From Chrysomallon squamiferum (taxonomy: Eukaryota; Mollusca; Gastropoda; Neomphalida; Peltospiridae): a DNA stretch of 32,500 nt. This document shows, piece by piece, positions 15,657 to 25,751 of this stretch (positions are counted from its first letter, which is position 1; each line of letters opens with the position of its first letter). Location of the stretch: contig CM022668.1 of NCBI GenBank assembly GCA_012295275.1, positions 13,985,522 through 14,018,021 of the forward strand. Reading direction: 5' to 3'. Below the pieces are notes generated by a model. That model ran no database searches, had not been told where the DNA came from, and was given only the letters and a program-made list of their open reading frames with translations. The position numbers were made by a program, and so were the translations under genes.

Positions 15657-15890
15657 TGTTTTGAATCCCATGTCACGGTTTGAACTTAAAACTTACAAGC
15701 CTGAAACATAAAACCTACATTAAAAAATAAAAAAAAATAAAAAAAATCTTCTGAATCCAGTATCTAGGTTTGAACTTAATAACTTCTCGGCTGCAAGGTA
15801 AAAATGAGAAACAAACAACAAAAAAACAAACAAAAAAATTCTTCTGTATCCCCATTACTTAACAGCTATCAGCTATAAATAATCTTAAAT
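15657..15890. repeat. Degenerate ~91-bp direct repeats
   Basis: TTGAATCCCATGTCACGGTTTGAACTT (15661 on) resembles CTGAATCCAGTATCTAGGTTTGAACTT (15751 on), and weakly the stretch after TTCTGTATCCCC (15842). Each is followed by an A-rich spacer. This is possibly an old tandem duplication next to the 103-bp array. Confidence 0.4.
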
Positions 15891-15899
15891 TTATGTATC

Positions 15900-16359
15900 A
15901 GCTAATCCAAACACGACACGAAGTACAGGTTTAAAAAAAAAAAAAAAAAAAAAAAAAATAAAAAAAAAAAAAAAAAAAAATCTTTAAAAAAAAACCCACA
16001 TTAATTCTCGCTTCAAAAACACAACAGCACCCGGAATATATATATATATATAAAAAAAAAAAAAAAAAATAAAAAAAATTCTGTGGCTTTATGGAAAGTT
16101 AATTATCTAGAAGTTACCCTAAACTTATCGGTTTATATTAGTTTTATCAAACGTTTCTTTAGCTTGGCTGTCAGTCACGGGGAACGCTGTTTCGTTGTAT
16201 CTTTGTTCAGTTTGTGGCATCTGAGGTTATTAAACACCTCCAGCAAGATTAGATAACTCTGTTTTATATATGTCGCTTGGACTTAATAGCTTCGGCAACA
16301 CGAAAGCAACGCGGTTGAAGGTCATCATAATATTTTGATTCGTTGGGAGTGTAAATTTG

Positions 16360-16408
<49 letters not shown>

Positions 16409-16440
16409 TAATTGTGTTTTGTTGTTAATAATAATAATGA

Positions 16441-16484
<44 letters not shown>

Positions 16485-17100
16485 TTACTACTATTACTAA
16501 TAATAATAATAATAATTTTTCTTCTTTGTCTTATTATTATTATTGACGTTATCGACAACAAAATTTATGCCAATGCTGAATTATATTTCCTTTTTTTTCA
16601 TTCATCTCCTTCCTTCCTTTTTTCTTTCATTCTTCCTTCCCTTTTCTGTCTTTCTTTCATCTGTTTATTTTGACTGTAAGTGTTATAGAGAGGTAGCAGT
16701 AGAAATAATTGTAGATATACTAGATATTAGTAGTATTATTAGTAATAATAGATATTGCAGTACTATGATATCAGCAGTAATGGACTTAGTCACAGTAGAG
16801 GCAGAAGTTTCAGTAACAGTCTTGTAGTAGTAGTAGTTGTAGTAGTTGCAGTAGTAGTAGTTGTAGGGTCAGTACAAACAGAAGTGGTACTAATAATTTT
16901 ACTAAGAGTAACCGCAACCAATACAACAGCTGCAGAATTACTAATAAAAGTCGTAGAAACATTTGTTTTTGTTTTTGTTGTTGTTGTTATTGCTGTTGTC
17001 GTTGTTGTTATTATTATTATTTCTATATTTCATTTCAAAAGAAATAATCTAAACACAATACTTTCGGAGAAAACAAAATATCTGGTTTTATTTTCATTGC
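15900..17100. other. A-rich runs, (TTA)n/(TAC)n/(TAG)n repeats and unique DNA
   Basis: A runs 15931-15980 and 16052-16078; unique, slightly GC-richer DNA 16120-16330; (TTA)n 16362-16406; (TAC)n 16440-16500; (TAA)n 16500-16515; GTA/TAG/TTG mixtures 16690-17025. Long hydrophobic open frames (poly-I, poly-L, poly-V) are artefacts of trinucleotide repeats. Confidence 0.7.
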
Positions 17101-17149
17101 TGAAGAATTTTGTCGTAAGTTGAAGTGGATAATCTCCCTTTAAATTAAA

Positions 17150-17164
17150 GCCGTCGCCATTTTG
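17150..17164 (-). promoter_or_regulatory. YY1-like motif facing the minus-strand gene
   Basis: On the minus strand this reads CAAAATGGCGACGGC, close to the YY1 consensus. Its orientation fits transcription leftwards towards the gene starting at 13940, for which a non-coding upstream exon is suspected. The ATG inside would give only a six-codon ORF. Position and orientation are suggestive, nothing more. Confidence 0.35.
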
Positions 17165-17279
17165 TTTGTTTATTTATTTACCGGAACTGAAGCACTGCGC
17201 TATAATTTTATTGTCTTTGTTCCCAGGATAAGTACCAGTCATGTTTGAGTTTGTTATGAACGAAAAGGTGAAACAAAAC

Positions 17280-17288
17280 ATTAGATAG

Positions 17289-17326
<38 letters not shown>

Positions 17327-17501
17327 AAAGAAAAAGGTTAGAAAAGTTTAAGAATGGAAATAAATAAGGAAATCTGAGAGGAAGAACAAATATATAAGAA
17401 TAATTAAATACTTCCTTCCTAGTAAACTAATAAATAAACTCAATATTTCATTAATCGATGTCACGTGACTGGCCTAAACCAATTTAAAGTATTAAGACAA
17501 A

Positions 17502-17533
<32 letters not shown>

Positions 17534-17763
17534 AATAATAATAAAATAAAAAAATAATAAGATTAAAAAAGCAAAGTGATATCAGTCTTGTTAAATGAGG
17601 AAAGGAAGACTATAAAAGATATTTTGTTAGAAAAAAATATATTACGTGATTTGTACCATGTGACTCTCATTATTTATGTCAAAGACAAGAGGTTAAAAAA
17701 AAAAAAAAAAAAAAAAAAAAGAATAATACTAATAAAATCAAAATCAAATCAAAGGTAGACAGG

Positions 17764-17821
<58 letters not shown>

Positions 17822-18060
17822 GAAGAAGAAGAAGAAGAAGAAGAAGAAAAAGAGAAATTAAAAAGAAGGGAAAAAAGAAAAGATAAACACTTAATATTCT
17901 CAAATCATGTAAATTATCTAATCATTTAACCGGAGAAGAAGAAAAAAGAAGAAGAAAAAGAAGAAAAGAAGGGGAAAAAAAGTAAATACTTAACCGAAGA
18001 AGAAAAATTAAAAAAAAAAAAACAACAACAAAAACAACAACGAAAAAACAAGAAAACGAA
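17280..18060. repeat. A runs and purine-rich trinucleotides
   Basis: A runs at 17294-17324, 17507-17531 and 17695-17720. The last two follow similar phrases (GACAAAGGTTAAAA and GACAAGAGGTTAAAA) at about 190 bp spacing, possibly a diverged duplicate. Then (AAT)n 17766-17820, (GAA)n 17821-17848 and A/G-rich DNA to 18055. TCACGTGA occurs at 17461. Confidence 0.7.
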
Positions 18061-18069
18061 GACGAAATA

Positions 18070-18350
18070 AATTGCATTAACCAATCACGTGACCGCCTTC
18101 GCAGCCAATCAGACGAGACGAGACAAGAAACAGCCGACGCCATTCAAAGACGGCGTAACATCTCGCTCGCGTCGGCCGAGAAAACGGCGGTTTCTGTCGA
18201 ATCAGGACGAGGAATCGATATTAAAGCAAAGAGGACGCGCGTTCCTAGGCGATGAAGCCACGCGCCGAGCTAATCTAAGTATCCTCGATTTCGTCTCTTG
18301 CATCTGGCGGCTTGCCTCGGTCGATTTCAATCTAACAACATATTAAAGAT
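18070..18350. promoter_or_regulatory. CpG-rich promoter-like block with CCAAT boxes and E-box
   Basis: A sharp island of G+C and CpG in AT-rich DNA. Two CCAAT boxes in the same orientation (18081-18085 and 18105-18109) flank a TCACGTGA E-box palindrome (18085-18092), the NF-Y plus USF-type arrangement common in animal core promoters. Many CpGs follow (for example CTCGCTCGCGTCGGCCG and GGACGCGCG). An open frame of 85 codons runs through it on the plus strand, but it looks like a by-product of composition. It lies between two divergent genes, 4.1 kb from the minus-strand start and 2.7 kb from the receptor start, and could serve either. Confidence 0.55.
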
Positions 18351-18459
18351 TTGTGTAACAATTTCCAAGACGCCTCGCCGTAACCAGTAATAAAAATACA
18401 GATATTCTTTTGTGTCCGGGAGCAGACGTGTTTTTTTTTTTCTCTCTCGGTATCTGGAA

Positions 18460-18490
18460 GGGGGTGGGCGAGGGAGGAAGGGAGGGAGGG
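18460..18490 (+). promoter_or_regulatory. G-quadruplex-forming tract
   Basis: Six runs of three or more G lie within 31 bases (GGGGGTGGGCGAGGGAGG, then three more runs), separated by 1-5 bases, so the four-run G3 criterion is met several times. It sits 110 bp beyond the CpG-rich block, a common place for such tracts near promoters. Confidence 0.6.
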
Positions 18491-18540
18491 AACTTGGATG
18501 TCTGTCGATTAGTTTGACGTCTGCGCTTACAAGAAGAATA

Positions 18541-19380
18541 TGCATTTTTTTTTTTTTTTTTTTTTTTGGCAGAAATATTTTGAGGATAATGATAATAATT
18601 ATTATGATGATTGTTTTTTTTGGTATTATTATTTATATTATTGTTACTTTTTTTTTTTTTTTTTTTCGATTCTGTTGTTGACATTTGTTATATTATTATT
18701 ATTATTATTATCATTATTATTAGTAGTAGTATTAGTAGTATTAGTAGTTGTAGTAATAGTAGCAATAGTAGTAGTAGCAGTAGTAGCAGTAGTTGCTGCC
18801 CTTTTTAACCAATTTCCGTTTGTTGTAATTTTATGTGTAATAAATAAATAAATAATGAAATAATGTTTTATTTATTTATTTATCGTTTATGTGTACAGAA
18901 AAATAAACGAGAGTTAGAGTGCTTACGCACTCCTGATCTCTGTATTCGCTCTCAATAAGGGAAGAAAATGTACGTAATTATTATTATTATATGAAAAAAA
19001 CAAATCTTTTACGATAAACATTCTACGTCATCACTAGCAACACAGTTATATGGGTTTAATAATTTCTTTGACTATGGCATTATTTTATTTTAATTTTATT
19101 TATATTAATTGTTTATTTATTTCGTTTTGTATTACTGAGAATTAAAATAAAATAAAATAAAATAAAATATTTAATAAAATAAAATAAAATAAAATGAATT
19201 AAAAGAAAAAGAATTCATGACAGAGTATCATACTCGTTTTCTACGTAAATTATAAGCAAACGGTCACATGACCAGAAAACCCATATATTAAATATTAAAC
19301 TATACAAAACGTAGTAAAGAGATAGAATGTGCAGATAAATCTATCCGAACTAATAACCGTACATATAAACATAACTAATT
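18541..19380. other. T runs, (ATT/AGT)n and (AAAAT)n repeats between the two CpG-rich blocks
   Basis: T runs 18545-18566 and 18649-18666; (ATT)n 18690-18720; (AGT)n 18721-18792; facing (AAAT)n/(TTTA)n 18838-18884; (AAAAT)n 19144-19194. No coding signal. Confidence 0.7.
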
Positions 19381-19389
19381 TTAATTCGA

Positions 19390-20250
19390 CTCTGTGTAAA
19401 AAACCCCAGCAATTCCGTCATCGCGATTCGATCTCAAAACATCAGGCACGCGAAACGAACGGCGCCAAGGAAGAGGGACTGCATCTGCATCTAAAGCACA
19501 GGCCCGCGCGTCTTTGCCGGAGCGCCAATCGATAACTCGGATATAGAAAATAATTCAATATGGCGGACGAGTCCAATATTCCGTGTACCGATGCAAAAAG
19601 AAAAAGGCGCCTTCGTTTTATAGATCTCCATTAAGCAGAAGCATTATTAAGGTTCAAGATAGGGAAGATGGAAATATCGACCGGGCGAGGGCGAACACAA
19701 CTGCAGCAACCCAAGACGAGCTGTCGCCCCTGTGGACGAAATGAGCACGGTCCTAATCAGTCTATGCTGCCTGCACCTTGGAAGCGAACTGTGTTTGATG
19801 TTTACGGGGGAAAAAGCTGGAGAAATGCTGAAAATACTGAAAGCAAACTGAGGTTCTGTGGATTTTACCACCATTGACTAACGGCAATTTGGAAAAAAAA
19901 AAAAAAAGAAAAAAAAAAAAAAAAAAGATTAATAATAATAATAATTTTCGGTCAAATGTTTTTTCTCCTACAAACGACATATCTGTTCGCGGGTGAAAAT
20001 CAGTCGTCTGCTACTGAGAAAATGGCCGCGCGGCCGCTGGAAGGTAATGGCGAAGATGAGCTATTGGTGTTTTCTCAGCTCGTGCGACCTACACATCAGA
20101 ACGTGTTGGCAGTGTGTTTGATTTGTTCAACTGACAGATAATAACAACCGGTCGGGTTTTGACCGTTCTATGCGGGACTCACGATGGACTTGTTAATACA
20201 GGGCTAACGAAATCTTGGCGTCTCTCTCTCTCTCTCTCTCCCCTGGGTAC
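19390..20250. promoter_or_regulatory. Second CpG-rich promoter / 5' UTR-like block with YY1-like motifs
   Basis: G+C and CpG are raised over about 850 bp, with CGCGATTCGATC, GGCCCGCGCGTC and a NotI-like GCGGCCGC. Two plus-strand motifs resemble the YY1 element: CAATATGGCGG (19556-19566) and AAAATGGCCGC (20019-20029). Such elements often lie just downstream of TATA-less start sites. The first ATG would begin a 24-codon ORF (19560-19634). A good donor-like AAG|GTAATG follows at about 20041-20049, as expected for a non-coding first exon spliced to the receptor exon at 21 kb. An interrupting A-rich stretch lies at 19893-19945. A transcription start here is inferred. Confidence 0.5.
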
Positions 20251-20332
20251 AAACTGGTACCCCGCCTCTTGAGATTTCCACAAAGAAGACGCTTATTACC
20301 GGAATCTGCCAATTTCTTGTTTTGTTTTGTTT

Positions 20333-20364
20333 CGTGTGTGTGTGTGTGTACGCGCGCGCGCGCG
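20333..20364. other. Z-DNA-prone alternating purine-pyrimidine tract
   Basis: A 32-bp uninterrupted alternation: (TG)n leading through TAC into (CG)n. (CG)n is the most favourable Z-forming sequence and is rare in AT-rich animal DNA. It is just downstream of the second CpG-rich block and 0.7 kb before the receptor start. Confidence 0.6.
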
Positions 20365-20414
20365 ATTGGTGAAGTTTTTAATCTTGGAATATAATTCTTT
20401 TTTTTCTTTTTTTC

Positions 20415-20462
<48 letters not shown>

Positions 20463-21030
20463 TTTGTTTGTTTGTTTATTTTTTTTGGAAAGAAAAATAG
20501 AAGAAAAAAAAATTTATTAAATCAATTCAAAATTCAAAGGAAAGAAAATAGAAATAATAAATTTCATGAATTATAAAAATTTCAAAAATAGATTCTCAAA
20601 ATTTATTTTGTTTTAATATTCAGTGTGATTCGTGTTTTGGAACATTCCGACAGTGACGTCACAATGTACGGAAAAAGACGACTATGGCATAACGGGTGTT
20701 ATCATTTTTATTTTATCGTTCTTCTGTGATTTCTAAGTGTTTTGTGATGGTGGTGTATTTAATGCGTCTATTATAACCGTATATGTATGTGTTCAAGCCT
20801 CCGTCACAGGCCTTACTTTCAAGACTTCGTTTTCAACGTGAGGTTGTTTTTGTTGTATTTCGGTTGATAAAGCTGTGCTTTTTAATTACAATGTGACACC
20901 GTATGGACGGACAGCTGTGTTATTCATGCCGTGAAACCAACCAAGAACGATGTCGATGTAAATATGTGATTTAAATAGAAAAAAAAAAAAAAAAAAAAAA
21001 AAACGAAAAAAAATTGTGATTAGTTTGTAC
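20365..21030. other. Upstream region of the receptor exon
   Basis: (ATTT)n 20417-20465, A/T-rich DNA to 20620, a CRE palindrome at 20654-20661, then moderately mixed sequence and an A run at 20979-21003. Part of it is probably 5' UTR or proximal promoter; no TATA element convinces me. Confidence 0.4.
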
Positions 21031-21037
21031 AGAGGGT

Positions 21038-21163
21038 ATGACACGCTGTAAAACGTGTCTGCACCAACGAATACACCAACATGAACATCTACAACGTACA
21101 TTCGGTTTTTATTCCGTGGATATGGGTTTGTCTCGATGTTCTCATTACTGCTGTCAGTGTTAG
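21038..21163 (+). other. Possible overlapping upstream ORF (41 codons) at the receptor start
   Basis: An ATG at 21038, 43 bases before the receptor start and in a different frame, opens 41 codons that run through the receptor ATG to a TAG at 21161. Its start context is weaker (TAT before it) than the receptor start. It could reduce receptor translation if the 5' UTR includes it. I see no clear acceptor between the two ATGs; a weak TTTGTACAG lies just before this ATG. Confidence 0.35.
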
Positions 21164-21982
21164 CGCCTTCCCACAGTCCCATGGCGTAATAAACCATGTG
21201 AAAAACGACTTCGGATTCTCTCGGATTTCTTCGTACAAACGATCGGTGAGGTCCCACAGAGAGATTACCTACTCGACAATTTCCGGCAGCGAAGGGAAAT
21301 CTTCGGCATCGCCGACCGTCGCGGAGATTCTCGAATTCGTGGATCGCATTAAGCACGGATACGTCCCCCACTGTCCCAAGAACAGCACTCGCCCGCCCAT
21401 CACCCCTTTGACGCGTTTCCAGTTCTTGCCAGAGTACTTCTTCGAGCCGTTCGAAAAAGAGGTCCGCCGGACGGTCGATCTTGCCAACACTCTCAACGAC
21501 TACTTCATGTACAAGGACGAAGGCAAGCGTCTGTACAATGACGTCATTCTCTTCGCCTTGACTCAGTCCGTGGTAGAGTTGGAGCCATCGATAGCGGGCT
21601 GCGGGATCGCCTTCGACAAGGGACAGTACCCCGTACGGAACGAGACCCTGTTTTTCCCTTACTCGTACCGACTGGGGTCGCTCTCCGAGTCCGTGATCGT
21701 GTCCGACCTCACTCTCATGTACGCCTACTACGACACCGAGTGGTTCAGAAGCCAAAAGTTTAAACCCGTCAGCCACTTCCGGAGGTCACGCGGTTTCATT
21801 TTCGCCAACTCGTCCGATGTCGGCGACACTCGGAAATACGATTTTTGGCGGAATTCGTCGGTTGTCGTTTCGGCGAGGGACGGATTCTGGGGTGAGCCGT
21901 ACTACGACTGCAAGCTGAAGAAGCTGATCGTTCAGTACTCGGTGCCGTTCTACCAAATGAAAAAGGACTTGCCTGTTTTCAA
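21081..21982 (+). CDS. First coding exon of a GPR158/GPR179-like class C receptor: signal peptide and start of Cache ectodomain
   Basis: About 300 residues are open from an ATG with A at -3 to a strong donor (AA|GTGAGT, phase 2). Residues 1-29 form a signal peptide (hydrophobic core ending ITAVSVSA, cleavage likely before F30). Then comes a low-complexity linker, an amphipathic helix with EKEVRRTVDLANTLNDYF (about 125-142), and an alpha/beta region with the motif DGFWGEPYYDC (267-277) followed by LIVQYSVPF. I read this helix-plus-WGxPYxDC pattern as the Cache domain of GPR158/GPR179, the family in which vertebrate GPR158 is reported as a metabotropic glycine receptor. There are four N-glycosylation sequons (N101, N187, N243, N258) and three ectodomain cysteines (C98, C174, C277). 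The rest of the Cache fold, the cysteine-rich stalk, seven helices and tail must lie in exons outside this window. G+C is well above the surroundings. Family assignment is from memory of motif shape; another Cache receptor is possible. Confidence 0.78.
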
Positions 21983-23296
21983 GTGAGTATCTAGATGTTG
22001 TCACGTGACGTTTTTTGTTTATGCATCACACATACAGAACATTCTGGAGTTTTTTTTTTTTTTTTTTTTTTTTTTGACTGAATCTCTCTCGTGTGATTTA
22101 TGAAAACGCTTATGGTTTGACTGAATAGTAATTTAATGTTTATTTCACGTAATTATCTACTATGAATTTTTTCAGTCGTCCATTTATTCATCCATCCATC
22201 CATCCAGATTTCTGTCTGTCCATTCGTTAGTCCGTCAGTATTTTTATGTACCAAATTAACATTCTTTCTTCCGTATATTCTGTCTATCTATCTGTCGTCT
22301 GGTTTATATAACTATATGTATATCTACCTACCTACCTATCTTATCTATGCACACCTATTTATAGGTTTTCCTTCTACCTAATTTATTTATTTATTTATTT
22401 ATCTGCTATTACTCCATCCATCCATCCTTTCATATCACTCTAAATCCAACTTTCCTTCATTTTTATTTATTTATTTATTATCATTATTATTTTGTGCCTC
22501 AGATCAGCTTGGCTATCCATCTATTCATCAACAGCAATAATTGTGCGTGTGCGTGTGTGAGTGCGTGCGTGTGTGTGTGTGTGTGTCCATATTTTATTTA
22601 AAGTTCGCTTACAGATTTTTTTTTGTGGCAGCTAAAAAAAAAAAAGAACTGATTTTGAATTGCAGGCATTCTGTAAAACTACAGACATGCTTCAAAATGG
22701 CCGCTTGCTCTTCATAAAGTCTAGATTTTTTTTAAACCTGCAACCTGATTGCTTCATTACTGAGAAAATGTAATCTCTTCTTGGTCAGTGTGACGTCATA
22801 GTCCATATTACGTAAACTGCAAATTAATTTTAGCGTACCAGCGCAATTTGTTTTGTGATTCGATTTGTTTTTCAATTGGTTTTATTTTCCTGATTATCTG
22901 GACTTCATGTTAAAGCACGGTTTTCTGTACATACGGGCTTAGATAAAGTTCAGTTGATGTGTACTGTACTGCAATAGTCTTTTAAATAGGAATATATGGA
23001 AGAAAAAAAAAAGAAAAAAAACAACAACCAAAAATAACAAATGAAATATAACAACAAAAAAAAAAATAAAAATAAAAAAAACCAACCCCCCCAAAAAAAC
23101 TATAAAACTACAAAAACAATAAGAACAATAATAACAAATATAATAATAATCGACAATAATATACATAAAAAGTTCTTCCATATTATATTTTGTATAAAAA
23201 TATTTCATCAGTTTTGTACATATTTTTTTAAAAACAAAATTGTAGTCTAAATTAATTAATTCCAATTGATAATATTTACATAAAAATATTTCAAAG
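21983..23296. other. Start of receptor intron 1
   Basis: Begins GTGAGTAT. TCACGTGA at 22001; T run 22051-22075; tetranucleotide tracts (CCAT, TCTA, CCTA, TTTA) 22180-22480; (TG)n 22545-22587; CRE at 22791; A-rich DNA 22999-23100. No second exon is visible on the plus strand. Confidence 0.6.
22693..22704 (+). promoter_or_regulatory. YY1-like CAAAATGGCCGC inside the receptor intron
   Basis: A full match to the CAAAATGGCNGC form of the YY1 element, about 700 bp after the exon donor, with a TGACGTCA CRE 87 bp farther on (22791). It could mark an internal start site, but no exon is visible downstream. Confidence 0.25.
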
Positions 23297-23418
23297 AATA
23301 ATATTTCTACCTTATACTGAATAAATATTAATGTACTTCAATAATTTTGTAAATAGAACACTGCAGATATTTTATTTGCATTAAATTTCCATATATTAAA
23401 ATTCTACTCACACTTAAT
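23297..23418 (+). repeat. Left copy of a 122-bp inverted dispersed repeat
   Basis: Matches the reverse complement of 24811-24932 at 117 of 122 positions by eye, without gaps. Homology stops abruptly on both sides. The core includes AGAACACTGCAGATATTTTA. The two copies face each other across 1,392 bp of microsatellite-rich DNA. Confidence 0.85.
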
Positions 23419-23770
23419 GCACATAATACTCTGTAAATCCTACAGAACAGTTTCATAAGTATTTCACCACAATGAAATTATTCATAATACTATTTTGTGT
23501 GTATGTATCTGCATCTGTATATATGTATGTATATATATATATATATATACATACATACGCAACTATATATGTTATAGACTAGTTTCTAAAAATATAATTG
23601 TATACACTATTTTGCATAACAATAGAGAATAATAATTCTCGAAAGATTCTACAGAACATAATTCTAAGATATATTCTACACAACATAATTCTAACGTATA
23701 TTATTCTACACAATAATTCTAAAAGCAATAATTTTAAAGATTAATTTACGTCATAGATCTATAAAATATT

Positions 23771-23832
<62 letters not shown>

Positions 23833-24810
23833 AAAAATTAAAAAAAAAATATATTTTACCAACAGATTCCTTAAATGTCAGACTAGTATTTTAGAAATGT
23901 CAAACTTTCACAGAAAACAAAGGTTTTACATAAAACGATATCCGTATAGCATGTACCGCGATATTTATTCTTCGTTTGAAAAAGGCCTTTGAATCAGGCA
24001 GCAGGGGAAAATGATATAAAATAAATTTTACAGAGGCAACAAGTTTTTAATTTTCTGATTCAGCTTCATGGAAAGTATTGTTTATTGTAAGTACGTGGCC
24101 TAGGATTGGCTAATATCTTAGTTTCCTGGAAGCTGTGTGTAAGCTACGATGTAAAACATTACTGCCATTATTTTCTACGCAGAATATATAATATATGCTA
24201 TGTATGTGTATGTATGTGTGTGCATATATATATATACATCTCTGTGTGTATGTATGGATGCATGTATGTATGTATATATGTGTGTGTATATGCATGTATG
24301 TGTATTTGTATGTATGTATGTACGTATGCATGACAGCATATACAAACACTTACATATTGATATATATATATGCATATATGTTTCAATATGTAAGTGTTTG
24401 TATATATGTGTGTGTATGTGTGTGTGTGTGTGTATGAACATATATATACAAACACGCACACAAACAAACACACACACAGATATACATACATACAAATATA
24501 TGCACACCTGCACATATGCACACACACACGAACACACACACACGCCCACAAATATACACTAAAACGTGTCGCGAATTACACTGAGCGTTAATTCGTGAAA
24601 TGCAGATATATGCGAGTCTCGGTTGGGTTGCGGTTGACAAAGAAAACAACGAGACTGAGAATATTTTAATAATCATTCTCCAGTTGACGAGACACTTAGT
24701 GATCCACATCACCCAGCAGCTGTGTCTGAGTCGACAGCTTTGTTTTTTATTTCTTCATTCGTCCCTCCAGGCTCATGTATATATATGTATATATGTATGT
24801 ATATATATAT
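23419..24810. repeat. Spacer between the inverted 122-bp copies: microsatellites and small tandem repeats
   Basis: Palindromic GTATGT-(TA)n-ACATAC at about 23523-23557; three copies of an ATTCTACA unit at 23646, 23673 and 23703 (27-30 bp apart); A/TA runs 23771-23850; (TATG/TGTG)n 24195-24335 and (CA)n-rich 24440-24552, which are complementary. A GC-richer stretch 24560-24770 has a 71-codon plus frame with no recognisable domain. Confidence 0.75.
24338..24405. repeat. Perfect 23-bp inverted repeat with 22-nt loop
   Basis: Arms 24338-24360 and 24383-24405 are exact reverse complements (the core ACAAACACTTACATATTGA pairs with TCAATATGTAAGTGTTTGT). The loop TATATATATATGCATATATGTT is itself partly self-complementary. 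The arms are not simple-sequence DNA, unlike the surrounding (TATG)n and (CA)n. A cruciform, an RNA hairpin or the remnant of a small foldback element are all possible. Confidence 0.7.
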
Positions 24811-24932
24811 ATTAAGTGTGAGTAGAAATTTAATATATGGAAATTTAATGCAAATAAAATATCTGCAGTGTTCTATTTACCAAATTATTGACGTACATTA
24901 ATATTTATTCTGTATAAGGTAGAAATGTTATT
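24811..24932 (-). repeat. Right copy of the 122-bp inverted repeat, flanked by microsatellites
   Basis: This copy is bounded by (AT/GTAT)n on its left (24778-24810) and (GATA)n on its right (24936-24974). Short conserved cores flanked by microsatellites are known from several mollusc repeat families, so a small non-autonomous element is likelier than one 1.6-kb transposon with 122-bp ends, though I cannot exclude the latter. Confidence 0.8.
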
Positions 24933-24935
24933 AGC

Positions 24936-24973
<38 letters not shown>

Positions 24974-25715
24974 TAGATATAGATATATATATACATGTGT
25001 GTATGTATGTGTGTCTATAAACATTATATGCGTATCATATGTATTTTTGAATATGTAAGAATATCGGTCTGTATATATATGTATGTATAAATATATATAT
25101 ATATATATATATATACGTATATGAATCTGTGTGTGTGTGTGTATGGGTGTGTATGAAGTTTTGTACATATGTGTGTATGTATGTTTGTATGTATGTATGT
25201 GTATATGTATATACGTATGTTGTGGATATATTTCCATGTTTATGCATGTGTGTATATGTGGATGTGTGTGTTCTTGTGTTTCTTTACACTCTGGTCCTGC
25301 GTTTGTAACAGTCAGAACAAATTAAACTGATTTCTGTCAGCAATTAGCGAATACCTAACTGTTTAGTAGATTTCTAACTAAAACGATCTGCAAAGTGTAT
25401 GAAACAAGTGCTAATTTAAAACCAAAAATAAACTTTAAAATGTTTGCCAACTGTGTATAACACAGCTATATATATAAAATAAAAAAAATACACCCACATG
25501 ATAAATGCTTAGTCTAACGTCATTAATTATTAATATTTATAGAACGGATGGTGTATGTGAAAAACATTTCTTAGAAACTATAAAACCGATGGTATCTATT
25601 TATTGCAATTCTACAAAACATAAAGCAGATATTTATTGGTTACAAAACACATTATAAATGATTACTTGTAGTAATAAAGCATTAAATAACCGAGGTAGTA
25701 ACAAAAATATAAATA

Positions 25716-25751
<36 letters not shown>

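Noticed and set aside
18089-18346. 85-codon frame through the CpG-rich block
   Set aside because: Arg/Lys-rich composition follows from CpG content; no domain and no splice sites. Kept as a promoter-like region instead.
19668-20141. Frames of 60-75 codons on both strands in the second CpG-rich block
   Set aside because: Several overlapping frames on both strands with no recognisable domain; better explained as 5' UTR or promoter DNA with fewer chance stops.
20886-21776. A 296-codon open frame on the minus strand, antisense to the receptor exon
   Set aside because: It mirrors the coding exon through codon bias, extends into an A/T run giving poly-F, has no domain or signal, and the sense strand has a signal peptide, family motifs and a splice donor.
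24600-24815. 71-codon frame between the inverted repeats, as a possible transposase remnant
   Set aside because: No transposase motif and it runs into microsatellite-encoded IY repeats.
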